The notes below the pieces were generated by a model, which saw nothing but the letters and a program-made list of their open reading frames with translations, was not told the origin of the DNA and ran no database searches. The position numbers and the translations under genes were made by a program. From Flavobacteriales bacterium UBA852 (GTDB lineage Bacteria; Bacteroidota; Bacteroidia; Flavobacteriales_E; Vicingaceae), in NCBI GenBank assembly GCA_002295925.1, contig DBGO01000010.1, positions 62,001 through 126,000 of the forward strand: DNA of 64,000 bases. The letters are read 5' to 3'. Positions 16,288 to 25,921 of the stretch are shown in pieces (position 1 is the first letter of the stretch; every line of letters begins with the position of its first letter).

Positions 16288-18417
16288 TTACTTGATAATC
16301 AACTTTTGTGTTACGGTTTTTTGACCGTCTGACAAACGTAAGAAGTAAACACCTTTTGCTGTTCCTTCCAAGTTAATTGAATAAGTCGTTTGATTGGTTA
16401 AGCTTTCGCTGTAAACCACTTTTCCTGTCATATCGGTAATAACCGCTTGCAATACCATTCTGTTGTTTGGCAATTGAATAGTAAACTGACCTGCTGATGG
16501 GTTTGGATATACTTTGGCTCCAAACTGCGCTGCCAATTCTTCTATGCCGGTTATAATAATAAATACGGCATCTGATGCTACACATCCTGCTGATGTTACT
16601 ACAGTTACCGAATATGCTCCCGAACCATTTACAGTGATTGATTGCGTGGTTTCTCCTGTGCTCCAGTAGTAATTTACAAACCCTGGACCAGCATCCAATA
16701 CATACCCTTGATTAACCACTGTGTCGGGACCTAAGTTTACTTGTGGATTTTGCACTTCTACATATGCTTCTCCCAAACAATTTCCATAAGGTGTAAGGTT
16801 ACCTAATGAAATATGGTTGGCTTCTATATAACCGCCGGTTTCTGAAGAACCTCCCCATTGGTTTGACCCTTCATTATGATAATATATTCTTTTCAACCAA
16901 GGAGAGTAAGTGATTGAAGCCATATCACCTAAACTAGTGTATGTTTGAATTGTTGATGTTGCATAAGTAGTTAAATTCATTCTATCGATTTGATTTACGG
17001 TACTGCTTCTATAAACTACATAATAGTCTCCAGCCATTGAATCGGCTATTCCCCAGTTTGCCCAGTTTTCTGAACTTTGTAAACCGGTTAATGCATATGT
17101 TCCCAAGTTTATTACATTTCCGGATGGTAATCCGATTCTGTAAAACGTCCCGTTTGTACCACCTGAATATAAAATCATATAACCTGATCCTGCAAATACA
17201 CCGGCTTTATAAGTTGCTGATGATATATATATTTGTTGCGACAATAAAACTGTATCTATCGGGTTTAACATATCATCTAATCTCACAATCGCATTAACAG
17301 AATCGTTAGAAAGATATGTGCCTTGCGGATAAGATGTTGCTGTATCCAATAATGCATATAATTGACCATCGAATAAATCACTAAATATTCCGTCATTTTG
17401 TGGTAAAACGATTGGATTGGTCATGTCTGCTACATCATATCTTACCATATTCCCATCTCCATTAATATACACATAATTTTGAGTAACAGCTATTCCTCCC
17501 CTGTCATCGCCGGTGTAGGTATTATGATCTACAGCATAACCTGTTGTATATGCTGTATCTATAAACCATTTTTTACTTCCTGCAAATGATACATAATAGG
17601 TAGTTGATGCTGTTAATGGCCCTACTGTGATTTGGTCACCTGTACCTACTTGATTCATATTACTGTCGTACCAGATATATGAACCGGCTCCATTTACACT
17701 TAAAGTTGCAGAATCTCCTATACAAATGGCTTCATCATTTCCAATAGGAGAATTTTCCACAACAATTGCATCAGTATATACAGAATTACAACCTACGTTG
17801 GCATCATAGTAAGTATAAGTAATATTATATGTCCCCGGACCTACTTGATCAGGATAAAAAACATTACCTATTACCCCCGGACCGCTAAACGTACCTCCAC
17901 TAACACTTGGAGTAAAAACTGCAGAATCCCCATCAGCACACACACTATCCGATGATGCTGTAAAACTAACAGGCATTGGCGTACCTCCTGAACAAGTGTC
18001 ATACTCTAATTTAACAAACATCTCTGCCATAGGAGTGCAAATATTTACTGATGAAGAAGCATCCATTATAAAATAAATAGTATCATTAGATGCCCACGAA
18101 TTAATGTCCGCCTGTAAAACATTAAATACCGTTGTATCAAAAGTTGAAAGGCAATCTCCTGTACCTGTAGCTTGACCTATTACATTAGCACCTTCATCAA
18201 TCACATCTAAATATTCTATAGAAGCAGAACTAAAATCTCCTCTAACATATACGGTTAATACCCCATCAGTTATAGCATTTGATGCGGGTGTAATAAAAAC
18301 TGTATCTACTCCACCGGCAACATTTATTGCTCCGGTATCACTGTAAAAAACAGCTGTTTGTCCAAAACTTACAGCAGATAAAAACAGAGCTGCTGCTAAT
18401 CCATAAATTTTCTTCAT
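16288..18417 (-). CDS. T9SS cargo protein with Ig-like and propeller-like regions
   Basis: Secreted protein of 709 aa. Signal peptide residues 1-19 (MKKIYGLAAALFLSAVSFGQ). The first ~130 aa form a beta-rich domain. Two Ig/PKD-like modules follow (about 148-220 and 225-288; CIGDSATLSVNGAGSYIWYD is typical), then a region of about 250 aa with repeated Asp/Gly/Tyr strands that looks like a propeller. A third PKD-like module (about 560-615, YYWSTGETTQSITVNGSGAY) precedes the type A sorting domain (about 635-709: VYPNPSAGQFTI, VITDMTGKVV, KGVYFLRL, KLIIK). The sorting domain is intact, so the protein should cross the outer membrane by T9SS and be surface-attached or released. No enzymatic motif is visible; adhesion or matrix roles are possible. 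Confidence 0.88.
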   Translation of the reverse strand: MKKIYGLAAALFLSAVSFGQTAVFYSDTGAINVAGGVDTVFITPASNAITDGVLTVYVRGDFSSASIEYLDVIDEGANVIGQATGTGDCLSTFDTTVFNVLQADINSWASNDTIYFIMDASSSVNICTPMAEMFVKLEYDTCSGGTPMPVSFTASSDSVCADGDSAVFTPSVSGGTFSGPGVIGNVFYPDQVGPGTYNITYTYYDANVGCNSVYTDAIVVENSPIGNDEAICIGDSATLSVNGAGSYIWYDSNMNQVGTGDQITVGPLTASTTYYVSFAGSKKWFIDTAYTTGYAVDHNTYTGDDRGGIAVTQNYVYINGDGNMVRYDVADMTNPIVLPQNDGIFSDLFDGQLYALLDTATSYPQGTYLSNDSVNAIVRLDDMLNPIDTVLLSQQIYISSATYKAGVFAGSGYMILYSGGTNGTFYRIGLPSGNVINLGTYALTGLQSSENWANWGIADSMAGDYYVVYRSSTVNQIDRMNLTTYATSTIQTYTSLGDMASITYSPWLKRIYYHNEGSNQWGGSSETGGYIEANHISLGNLTPYGNCLGEAYVEVQNPQVNLGPDTVVNQGYVLDAGPGFVNYYWSTGETTQSITVNGSGAYSVTVVTSAGCVASDAVFIIITGIEELAAQFGAKVYPNPSAGQFTIQLPNNRMVLQAVITDMTGKVVYSESLTNQTTYSINLEGTAKGVYFLRLSDGQKTVTQKLIIK

Positions 18418-18488
18418 AATAAATAATTTTTTGGGTTAATATTAATAATGTGCTAATTTATGATAAATTATTATGCAATGCAATGATA

Positions 18489-20957
18489 TTAGTCATTAAT
18501 ATATATTCTTTTTATGCGTTGCGGTATTGAGGTAAGTATTTCGTAAGGAATGGTTTGTGCCAATCTTGCCATTTCTTTTATCTTTTTTACGGAATCGAAC
18601 ACGGTCACTTCTTCGCCCTCCTTAATATTTTTCAACTTGGTTACATCAAGCATCGTCATATCCATACAGATATTCCCTATAATTGGGGCTTGTTGGTTTT
18701 GTATCGAAAAAGTAAATTTCGATTTACTCAAAATGCGAGGCAAACCATCGGCGTAACCAATGGCTATGGTGGCTATTTTTGAATCTTTTTCCGCCTTGCC
18801 CGACCTGTCATAACCAATGGTTTCATTTTTGGCGATTGTTTTCAACTGACTAACTGTTGTATAAAGTGAACATACATTCTGCAATTCGTCAGCCGTTTTA
18901 TTATCGGCAACAATACCATACAAGCCAATACCCAACCGTACCATATCCATCTGATAATGTGGAAAACGGATTATGCCATTGGAGTTTAAAATATGCAACA
19001 ACGGCTTTTGCGGCAATTGGGCAACTATTTCTTTGCACATCTCATTAAACAAAGAAACTTGTTGTTCTGTCCATTGGTCATGATTGGGATTATCTGACGA
19101 TGTGAGATGAGAAAATATGCTTTTTACATCAACTCGAGTTTTGTTTTCTTTAAGAATTTTCTTCAATTGTGTTAAATCTTGTTTCTCAAAACCCAATCGA
19201 TGCATTCCTGTATCAAACTTTAAATGTACAGGATAAGGAACTTCCAGCCGGGCTTGTTCTAATGCTTGAAGAAAAAGATTGAAAATTCTGAAACTGTATA
19301 TTTCGGGTTCTAATTGATGAGCAATAAGTGTTTCAAATGTTTCCGGCTCCGGATTCATTACCATTATAGGCACTTTTACGCCGGTATTTCTCAACTTTAC
19401 ACCCTCATCGGTATAAGCTACAGCCAAATAATCGGCATTTAAACCTTCGAGCAAATGACTCACCTCATCGGCACCGGCACCGTAAGCAAATGCTTTGACC
19501 ATTACCATTATTTTGGTGGTTGGCTTCAGTTTAGACTTGAAAAACTGAAAATTATGCCTGAGTGCTTCGATATTTATTTCTAATCGTGTGCTGTGTGTTT
19601 GTGCCTGTAATCGCCGAATAATTTTTTCAAACTTAAACGGTCTTGCTCCTTTTATCAACAAGGTTTGCTGTGCCAATTCTTTAAACTCGTTTGCGTTTAA
19701 TAATTCATCTACGGAAGTGAAAAAATGAATTTTTTGAGCATTAAACAGGTTTCTGAATTTTTTTAGTTCATTTCCGACCAAAAATAAATTTTGGACCGTA
19801 TAATTATTGACCAACGTGGCAATGGCGTGCGCATTTGCTTTTGAATTTTCGCTATGCTGAACAAAATCGGACAAAATAATGGAAAAGGGTTTGTTTTGTC
19901 GGTTTTTCCAGGCAAAATGCAAGGCGTGCTTTAATCCTGTTAAATCATAATTGTACGCATCATTGACAATGGTTAAATTATTTCTGCCTTTGATTAACTC
20001 CATCCGCATAGAAACCGGCTCCAGCGTAGATAAAGCATTGGTTATTTCTTGCCGTGTTAACCAATTTTGATGTATAATCACAGATAAAACCAGTGCTAAA
20101 TTTTTCACCGACACTTCATCGGTAAAAGGCAGTTTAAATCGATATTTTTCACCTTTATATTCAATATACAAATCATCTTTTTCTTTTTGACAAAAAATAT
20201 CGGGGAATGCTTTTTTATCAAAACCAATTGAAATAACCTCGGTTGCCGGTAAATGTTCCAACAACAAGGATTTTGTCAAGAATACATCTTGTAAAAAAAA
20301 TAGTTTTGAAGCCTTGGAAAATAACTTTAGCTTTTCTTTTAGTTTTTCTTTTTTTGAAGAAAAATTTACTTGATGCGCATCGCCAATATTGGTAAGAATC
20401 CCTACATTGGGGTTGATAATATTTGCCAACCGTTCCATCTCGCCGGGATGAGAAATACCTGCCTCGAAAAATGCCAATTGATGTTCGTTTGACAATTGCA
20501 ATACACTCAAAGGCACGCCCACTTGCGAATTATAGCTTTTGGGACTTTTACAAACAGTAAATTTTTGCTGTAATAATTGTGTGAGCCATTCTTTAACAAC
20601 CGTTTTGCCGTTGCTGCCTGTAATGCCCACCACGGGAATTTCAAATTGTTGACGGTGATAAGCCGCCAAAGTTTGTAGTGCTTGCAGAGTATCCTCTACC
20701 AATATATAGGAAGCATCACTGTGGATAATTTGTGGTGCTTGCGAGACTAAAAATATTCGTCCGCCTTTTTGATATACATTTTCGATAAAATCGTGCGCAT
20801 TGAAATTTTTACCCACCAAAGCAACAAACATTTCATTTTTGCGAATATGTGCAATACGACTGTCAGTAATAACAGAATGAACATTATTACTCTCCGAAGA
20901 TTCGTTTAAAATCTCTCCGGAAACAATTTGCGCAATATCTTTAACCGTGTAATTCAT
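18489..20957 (-). CDS. murF-alr: Bifunctional MurF ligase / alanine racemase
   Basis: Fusion of UDP-MurNAc-tripeptide:D-Ala-D-Ala ligase with alanine racemase in 822 aa, combining supply of D-alanine with the last cytoplasmic step of peptidoglycan precursor synthesis. The MurF half (about residues 1-450) has the ATP loop GITGSNGKT (111-119) and SYNSQVGVPLSVL. The Alr half (about 460-822) has the PLP-binding lysine in MVKAFAYGAG (about 486-495), the substrate motif KFDTGMHRLGF, and the second catalytic region IGYDRSG with GYADGLPR. Both halves look complete. This fusion is characteristic of Bacteroidota. It is separated from the secG operon by that operon's terminator, so it likely has its own promoter. 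Confidence 0.96.
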   Translation of the reverse strand: MNYTVKDIAQIVSGEILNESSESNNVHSVITDSRIAHIRKNEMFVALVGKNFNAHDFIENVYQKGGRIFLVSQAPQIIHSDASYILVEDTLQALQTLAAYHRQQFEIPVVGITGSNGKTVVKEWLTQLLQQKFTVCKSPKSYNSQVGVPLSVLQLSNEHQLAFFEAGISHPGEMERLANIINPNVGILTNIGDAHQVNFSSKKEKLKEKLKLFSKASKLFFLQDVFLTKSLLLEHLPATEVISIGFDKKAFPDIFCQKEKDDLYIEYKGEKYRFKLPFTDEVSVKNLALVLSVIIHQNWLTRQEITNALSTLEPVSMRMELIKGRNNLTIVNDAYNYDLTGLKHALHFAWKNRQNKPFSIILSDFVQHSENSKANAHAIATLVNNYTVQNLFLVGNELKKFRNLFNAQKIHFFTSVDELLNANEFKELAQQTLLIKGARPFKFEKIIRRLQAQTHSTRLEINIEALRHNFQFFKSKLKPTTKIMVMVKAFAYGAGADEVSHLLEGLNADYLAVAYTDEGVKLRNTGVKVPIMVMNPEPETFETLIAHQLEPEIYSFRIFNLFLQALEQARLEVPYPVHLKFDTGMHRLGFEKQDLTQLKKILKENKTRVDVKSIFSHLTSSDNPNHDQWTEQQVSLFNEMCKEIVAQLPQKPLLHILNSNGIIRFPHYQMDMVRLGIGLYGIVADNKTADELQNVCSLYTTVSQLKTIAKNETIGYDRSGKAEKDSKIATIAIGYADGLPRILSKSKFTFSIQNQQAPIIGNICMDMTMLDVTKLKNIKEGEEVTVFDSVKKIKEMARLAQTIPYEILTSIPQRIKRIYIND

Positions 20958-20989
20958 TTAGAGAGTAAAAATACACAATTAGCAGACAC

Positions 20990-21016
20990 AAAAAAAGCCA
21001 CCCGTTGGGTGGCTTT
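20990..21016 (-). terminator. Intrinsic terminator of the miaB-secG operon
   Basis: On the minus strand AAAGCCACCC and GGGTGGCTTT form a perfect 10-bp stem around a short AAC loop, followed by further T residues. It sits 24 bp past the secG stop. Confidence 0.88.
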
Positions 21017-21039
21017 CAATATATTTTGCATTTTACATT

Positions 21040-21393
21040 TTATTGTTCTTCAGGTTGACCTTCGGCGGGTGTTTGCTGTTGGTCGGGAGTCATAACAGGT
21101 GCTCCTTGAGTAGGAATAACAACATTTTCTAATTTTTCATCCAACTCAGAACCTTGAGTTTCTTCTACTTTGCCCGAGCCGGTAACTACTGCCGACAAAA
21201 TACTCAACACCAAAAGAACCGAACCAAGTGTCCAAGTTGCTTTTTCCAAAAAGTCGGCGGTTTTACGCACACCCATCACTTGATTGGTAGAAGTAAAGTT
21301 TGCTGCCAAACCACCCTTTGGGTTTTGAATCAATACAACAATGATTAACAACAAACAAACGATTAATGTCAGTACTGTAATTAAGATATCCAT
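21040..21393 (-). CDS. secG: Preprotein translocase subunit SecG
   Basis: Small subunit of the SecYEG channel. The 117 aa have two membrane segments (about residues 3-24 and 53-72) linked by the conserved cytoplasmic loop with the family motif NPKGGLAANF (24-33) and the Gly/Val/Arg stretch VMGVRKTADFLEKATW. The C-terminal ~40 residues are a polar Gln/Glu/Pro-rich tail, a common extension in Bacteroidota SecG. It is the last gene of the miaB operon, starting one base after the TPR gene stop. Confidence 0.94.
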   Translation of the reverse strand: MDILITVLTLIVCLLLIIVVLIQNPKGGLAANFTSTNQVMGVRKTADFLEKATWTLGSVLLVLSILSAVVTGSGKVEETQGSELDEKLENVVIPTQGAPVMTPDQQQTPAEGQPEEQ

Positions 21394-21394
21394 T

Positions 21395-22342
21395 TTACTT
21401 TTTATTTAATTTTTGTTTAATAATTTTAATTTGGCTTGCAAAATAACTACTTTTTTCGGGATATTTCAAAGATAATTTTTCATAAGCTCGTAAAGCCCTG
21501 TTAAAATCACCTTGTTGCATATAGATTAAAGCCAGCGTTTCGGTAACAATTTCGGGGTCTTCGGTAACACTTAAACGTGCTGCATTGACTGGCGAATAAA
21601 ATTCTTTTTTCTTGGGAACAATTTTAGGTTCTTTCTCTAAAAATTGAGCAATGAGTGAGTCAAACTCGTCAATTGTATTTTTCTTATTTGGTGTTGCAAC
21701 GGTTTGATTTGCGCTTTCCTTTTGTTCCTTTTTATGATTAAGCAGCGCTATCCATTCATCAAAACTGTGTTGTTCGTCTTCTTTCAACTTTTCTCCCACA
21801 GGAATATCCTCTTCAACTTTTTCATCAGCTATTGACTGGTTTTCTTCAGGTAAATCTTTTTGCGTATCCGGTTCTTCGTACAATTGCGATACTTCTTGTA
21901 AAATAGTTGCATTTACAGCGCCTGCCAAATATTGTTTTTCCAGTTCGGGAATTGGTTCGTTTTCTTCTTTATTCTCCTTCTTATTTTCTTTTGCCGGTTT
22001 TTGCGCTTCAGTTTTAACTTCTTGTTCCGGTGTTTCTGTTTTTGTTTCTTTTTCTTCCGTAATTGCCGGTTCAACTTTTTCAATATTACTTTCCGGCTGT
22101 TGATGAATCAGCGTAAAAAGTTTTGAACGGTCGGGACAAGCTACTGCTCCGCGTTTTAACATTTCATCGAAACGAATATCATTGACTAATTGTAAGTTTT
22201 TAAGATATAACAACCAAATGGTAGAACAAAAAGGATATTTAGCAACCAGTTTTTCGTACTCCGAAAGTGTTTTTTCGCTGAGTAAGAAAGGATTTTCGAT
22301 ATGTTCCAAAAATTCGTGTTTGGTCATAACAACAATTACCAA
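21395..22342 (-). CDS. TPR-containing protein between lptE and secG
   Basis: The 315 aa begin with a conserved helical segment (TKHEFLEHIENPFLL, then YPFCSTIWLLYLKNL), which reads like a TPR-type pair. A long Glu/Lys/Pro-rich, probably disordered linker (about residues 85-245) follows, and a C-terminal TPR lies at about 262-305 (TETLALIYMQQGDFNRALRA). There is no signal peptide, so it is likely cytoplasmic. Its conserved place in the lptE-secG neighbourhood of Bacteroidota suggests an envelope-biogenesis role, but no function is established here. The ATG overlaps the lptE stop by 7 bases. Confidence 0.8.
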   Translation of the reverse strand: MVIVVMTKHEFLEHIENPFLLSEKTLSEYEKLVAKYPFCSTIWLLYLKNLQLVNDIRFDEMLKRGAVACPDRSKLFTLIHQQPESNIEKVEPAITEEKETKTETPEQEVKTEAQKPAKENKKENKEENEPIPELEKQYLAGAVNATILQEVSQLYEEPDTQKDLPEENQSIADEKVEEDIPVGEKLKEDEQHSFDEWIALLNHKKEQKESANQTVATPNKKNTIDEFDSLIAQFLEKEPKIVPKKKEFYSPVNAARLSVTEDPEIVTETLALIYMQQGDFNRALRAYEKLSLKYPEKSSYFASQIKIIKQKLNKK

Positions 22343-22845
22343 TTACTAAATGCTTTGTTAAAAATATCTTGCGTCAGTTGGTCTATTACTTCTTTTGTTA
22401 CTTGTTCTTCCACTTCGCTAAAATTCAAATTACTGTCGTAATCGGCAAAACGGGAAAAGGAAGTTTCAAAATTTTCTTTTTCATTTTTGGTATTGACATA
22501 CTTTACGTTTACCGTAATGGTGAGCCGGTTTAAGGCAGCAGTTTCGTTTCCTTGAATGGCAACCGGTTTTATGGTATATCCAGTAATGGCTCCCGAAAAT
22601 TGAATATCGCCGTTTTGTGGAACAATAGTAAGATTGGTTTGCGTAAGAAAAACATCTTTGAGCGCTTCGGTAAATTGCTGATTAAGGCCGGGACCGGCAA
22701 GCGAAGCATAGTTTTGAAATAAATCGACAGAAACGGTTTTTGTATCCGGAGATATGGATGCTTGATTAAATTTATAGCTTACTTTACACGAAAAAGCCAA
22801 TGCCATCAATAAAACTAAGGTTGATATTTTTGTGTAAAAACGCAT
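22336..22845 (-). CDS. lptE: LPS-assembly lipoprotein LptE-like
   Basis: Predicted outer-membrane lipoprotein that plugs LptD during LPS insertion. The 169 aa have a lipoprotein signal with lipobox ALAFSC (Cys20), and an LptE-type pattern of two strands, helix, strands: VSVDLFQNYASLAGPGLNQQ, FTEALKDVFLTQTNLTIV, then FSGAITGYTI. The C-terminal helix is VTKEVIDQLTQDIFNKAFS. Similarity to enterobacterial LptE is low, as usual in Bacteroidota; the operon place supports the call. It directly follows the sigma-54 activator gene without spacing. Confidence 0.85.
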   Translation of the reverse strand: MRFYTKISTLVLLMALAFSCKVSYKFNQASISPDTKTVSVDLFQNYASLAGPGLNQQFTEALKDVFLTQTNLTIVPQNGDIQFSGAITGYTIKPVAIQGNETAALNRLTITVNVKYVNTKNEKENFETSFSRFADYDSNLNFSEVEEQVTKEVIDQLTQDIFNKAFSNW

Positions 22846-24096
22846 TTACGCTTTAATGTTATATTCTTTGATTTTGCGATAAAGCGTGCGCTCACTTATC
22901 CCCAATTCCTTTGCGGCATCTTTCCGTTTGCCGCGATATTTTTCAAGCGCTTTTTTTATCAGTTCTTTTTCTTTTTCTGCCAAAGAAAGTGTTTCTTCCA
23001 CCTCAACAGTTGGTGTCGGGTTTCCTGCTCCGTGGGTTTTGGTAATTACATCGGGTATAACTGATACGCCCGCAGCACTAATAGCATCATTGGTTGGCGC
23101 AGGTGCATTTAAATATAAATGTTTAATGCTTTGTGCCATCTCCCTGTTATTCTCAATATCTGCAGGATTGACATTATTTTGGATAATTCCGAAAACCAAC
23201 TTTTTCAATTCCGTAACATCTTGTTTTAAATCGAATAATACTTTGTACAGTAAATCGCGCTCATTCATTCCTTCGGCTGAATTTTCATCGTACAAAACGG
23301 GCAAATTGGATTCATTAAAATCGGGCAAATATTTCATTAATGTTTGCGCATCAATTGTTCTGCTTTTTTCTATTACCGAAATTTGTTCTGCCACATTTTT
23401 TAACTGACGGATATTTCCAGGCCAGCGGTATTTTTCCAACAGCTCAATTGCATCAGGTGTCAGCTGAATAACAGGCATGCGGTATTTTGCAGCAAAATCG
23501 GCAGCAAATTTTCTAAACAACAAATGGATATCTTCTTTTCGCTCACGTAAGGCAGGAATGCGAATAGGCACGGTATTTAAACGATAATATAAATCTTCGC
23601 GAAAACGGTGTTTTTTTATCGCTTCGGGAATGTCTACATTGGTTGCCGCTACTATACGCACATCGGTTTTTTGAACTTTTGACGAACCTACACGAATATA
23701 TTCTCCGGTTTCTAAAACTCTCAACAGTCGCACTTGGGTTTCCATTGGCAGTTCTGCCACTTCATCCAAAAAAATAGTTCCGCCATTTGCCACTTCAAAA
23801 TAACCTTTACGCGAATCGTGTGCTCCTGTAAACGCACCTTTTTCGTGTCCAAACAATTCCGAATCGATTGTGCCGGCAGGAATTGCACCACAGTTTACGG
23901 CAATGTATTTTCCGTGTTTACGGTGACTTAATTGATGAATAATTTGCGGCATCACCTCTTTACCTGTACCGCTTTCGCCCGTAATTAAAACGGATAAGTC
24001 GGTTGGTGCCACTTGCATGGCTATATCAATGGCTCTGTCGAGCAAAGGCGAGGTTCCTATTATTCCGAAGCGTTGTTTTATTTGTTGTATGGTCAT
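22846..24096 (-). CDS. Sigma-54-dependent transcriptional activator without sensor domain
   Basis: AAA+ enhancer-binding protein that would remodel sigma-54 (RpoN) holoenzyme. The 416 aa start almost directly with the AAA+ domain: Walker A GESGTGKE (40-47), the sigma-54 contact loop GAFTGA (87-92), Walker B TIFLDEVAELP (about 107-117), and the arginine-finger region FREDLYYRLN. A linker of about 120 residues leads to a Fis-type helix-turn-helix (about 378-412, ELGISERTLYRKIKEY). There is no receiver, GAF or PAS domain, so activity must be set by level, partners or the linker. RpoN is encoded at 46.0-47.5 kb. Member of the miaB-secG operon; DNA targets unknown. Confidence 0.93.
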   Translation of the reverse strand: MTIQQIKQRFGIIGTSPLLDRAIDIAMQVAPTDLSVLITGESGTGKEVMPQIIHQLSHRKHGKYIAVNCGAIPAGTIDSELFGHEKGAFTGAHDSRKGYFEVANGGTIFLDEVAELPMETQVRLLRVLETGEYIRVGSSKVQKTDVRIVAATNVDIPEAIKKHRFREDLYYRLNTVPIRIPALRERKEDIHLLFRKFAADFAAKYRMPVIQLTPDAIELLEKYRWPGNIRQLKNVAEQISVIEKSRTIDAQTLMKYLPDFNESNLPVLYDENSAEGMNERDLLYKVLFDLKQDVTELKKLVFGIIQNNVNPADIENNREMAQSIKHLYLNAPAPTNDAISAAGVSVIPDVITKTHGAGNPTPTVEVEETLSLAEKEKELIKKALEKYRGKRKDAAKELGISERTLYRKIKEYNIKA

Positions 24097-24107
24097 ATCA
24101 ATATTTT

Positions 24108-25544
24108 TTAAACAGCTTCACCCAATAATGTTGCCGATGTACAATCGTTGACTTTTACATTGACATAATCGCCGGGTTTAAAATCTTTTTTAGGGAAAAC
24201 AATTACTGCATTTTGCGAATTTCTTCCAAACAAATGCTCTGCCGAACGTTTTGAAACGCCCTCAACCAACACTTTAAAAGTTTTGCCAACGGCGGCTTTA
24301 TTTCTTTCGAGTGAATGTTGTTGCTGTAAATTTATAATTTCGGTCAAACGTTTTGTTTTTTCATCTTCGGGCACGTCATCTTTGAATTTACGTTGCGCCA
24401 ATGTATTGGGACGTTCGGAATATTTGAACATATAAGCATATTCATACTTCACATAATTCATCACATCAATTGTATCCAAATGCTCTTCATACGTTTCGGA
24501 ACAGAATCCAGCAATGATATCGGTAGATATAGCACAATCGGGCATAATGCGACGAATTGCATCTATTCGGTTTTTGTACCATTCTTTTGTGTAACCGCGA
24601 TTCATCATTTCCAATATGCGGTTGTTTCCCGACTGCAACGGTAAATGAATGTATTTGCATATGTTCTCGTATTTTGCCATTGTTTCCAACACCTCATCGG
24701 TCATATCTTTTGGGTGCGAGGTAGAAAACCGAACACGCAAATCGGGACTTACTTGTGCCACTTTTTCGAGCAATTGAGCAAAGTTTACACTTTGTGCTTT
24801 TTCTTCTTCGGTAAGATTTTCGTAATTTTTTTTCAATCCGCCGCCATACCACAAGTATGAATCGACATTTTGCCCCAACAAAGTTACTTCGCGATAACCT
24901 TTATCAAATAATTCTTGTGCTTCTTGCACAATGGTTTCAGGATTACGGCTTCTTTCTCTTCCGCGGGTAAAAGGCACAACACAAAACGTGCACATATTAT
25001 CACAACCGCGCATAATGGATATAAAAGCGGTAACTCCATTTCCACCCAACCGAACGGGAGAAATATCGGCGTAAGTTTCTTCTTTGCTCAAAATTACATT
25101 AACAGCTTTTTGACCGGTTTCTACTTCTTTTACCAAATTGGGTAAATCACGATACGCATCCGGACCAACAACCATATCCACCAGCTTTTCTTCTTCGAGC
25201 AATTGTTGTTTCATCCGCTCAGCCATACAACCCAACACACCTATTTTGGCATTGGGATTATTCTTTTTTATTTGATGAAAATTGTTGAGTCGTTTACGAA
25301 CGGTTTGTTCTGCCTTTTCGCGTATAGAACATGTGTTTACAAAAATCAAATCGGCTTCGTTTATATCGGTTGTTGTATTGTAACCCTCTTTTTGTAAAAT
25401 TGAGGCAACAATCTCGCTGTCGGAAAAATTCATCTGACAGCCATAACTTTCTATATAAACTTTCTTACTTCCTTTAGGATTCTTTTTAAGGGTAACAGCT
25501 TGCCCTTGTTTTGATTCGTCGATAACTTTATTTCCGTATTCCAC
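24108..25544 (-). CDS. miaB: tRNA-2-methylthio-N6-dimethylallyladenosine synthase MiaB
   Basis: Radical-SAM methylthiotransferase that adds the 2-methylthio group to i6A37 of tRNAs. The 478 aa show the N-terminal UPF0004 domain with three cluster cysteines (Cys36, Cys72, Cys106), the radical SAM triad C-x3-C-x2-C at 181/185/188 (RGCDNMCTFC), HLPLQSGNNRIL, and a C-terminal TRAM domain (about 410-475). Length is standard plus a short N-terminal extension. It heads the operon to secG; a TAATTTTG element lies just upstream. Confidence 0.96.
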   Translation of the reverse strand: MEYGNKVIDESKQGQAVTLKKNPKGSKKVYIESYGCQMNFSDSEIVASILQKEGYNTTTDINEADLIFVNTCSIREKAEQTVRKRLNNFHQIKKNNPNAKIGVLGCMAERMKQQLLEEEKLVDMVVGPDAYRDLPNLVKEVETGQKAVNVILSKEETYADISPVRLGGNGVTAFISIMRGCDNMCTFCVVPFTRGRERSRNPETIVQEAQELFDKGYREVTLLGQNVDSYLWYGGGLKKNYENLTEEEKAQSVNFAQLLEKVAQVSPDLRVRFSTSHPKDMTDEVLETMAKYENICKYIHLPLQSGNNRILEMMNRGYTKEWYKNRIDAIRRIMPDCAISTDIIAGFCSETYEEHLDTIDVMNYVKYEYAYMFKYSERPNTLAQRKFKDDVPEDEKTKRLTEIINLQQQHSLERNKAAVGKTFKVLVEGVSKRSAEHLFGRNSQNAVIVFPKKDFKPGDYVNVKVNDCTSATLLGEAV

Positions 25545-25569
25545 AATTATACAGTTTAAATATAAGTAA

Positions 25570-25577
25570 CAAAATTA
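25570..25577 (-). promoter_or_regulatory. -7 promoter element (TAATTTTG) for the miaB operon
   Basis: Minus-strand TAATTTTG (plus CAAAATTA) is an exact TAnnTTTG match, 26 bp from the miaB ATG. A TTTTG lies upstream but 23 bp away, longer than the usual spacing. Confidence 0.5.
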
Positions 25578-25921
25578 GAGAATTATCTCGATAAAAATGA
25601 CAAAATGACAGGAAAAAGGAATTTATAGTTTTTATATGATAAAATTGTGATTTAGGTTAAAGAAAAAGTAATATGCTAAAACCATGTTAAAATTAATTTT
25701 AAGGCGCATCATTTTTAATTTTTCATTTTTTTATTATATAATTGCATTATATTTATATTTTAATTTTAACTAATATTAAGAATGTAAATTTTCAACTTAT
25801 CCGCAACAATATCAGATAAATTAAATCCGTTTAAACACTTATAATACACAACAGAATGAAGTTAAATTTTAATTGAAATAAGAAAATCAGTTATTAAAAT
25901 TAAAACCATATTTATTAGAAA
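25578..25921. other. AT-rich intergenic region, no gene recognised
   Basis: About 340 bp between the miaB promoter and the lipoprotein gene. It is extremely AT-rich, with no ORF of note, no tRNA-like fold and no repeat. It presumably includes the promoter of the downstream lipoprotein gene, for which no consensus element could be picked. Confidence 0.4.

Noticed and set aside
25545..25921. Possible tRNA or riboswitch in the gap upstream of the lipoprotein gene
   Set aside because: No GC-containing stems or conserved loop sequences could be found; it is nearly pure A/T.
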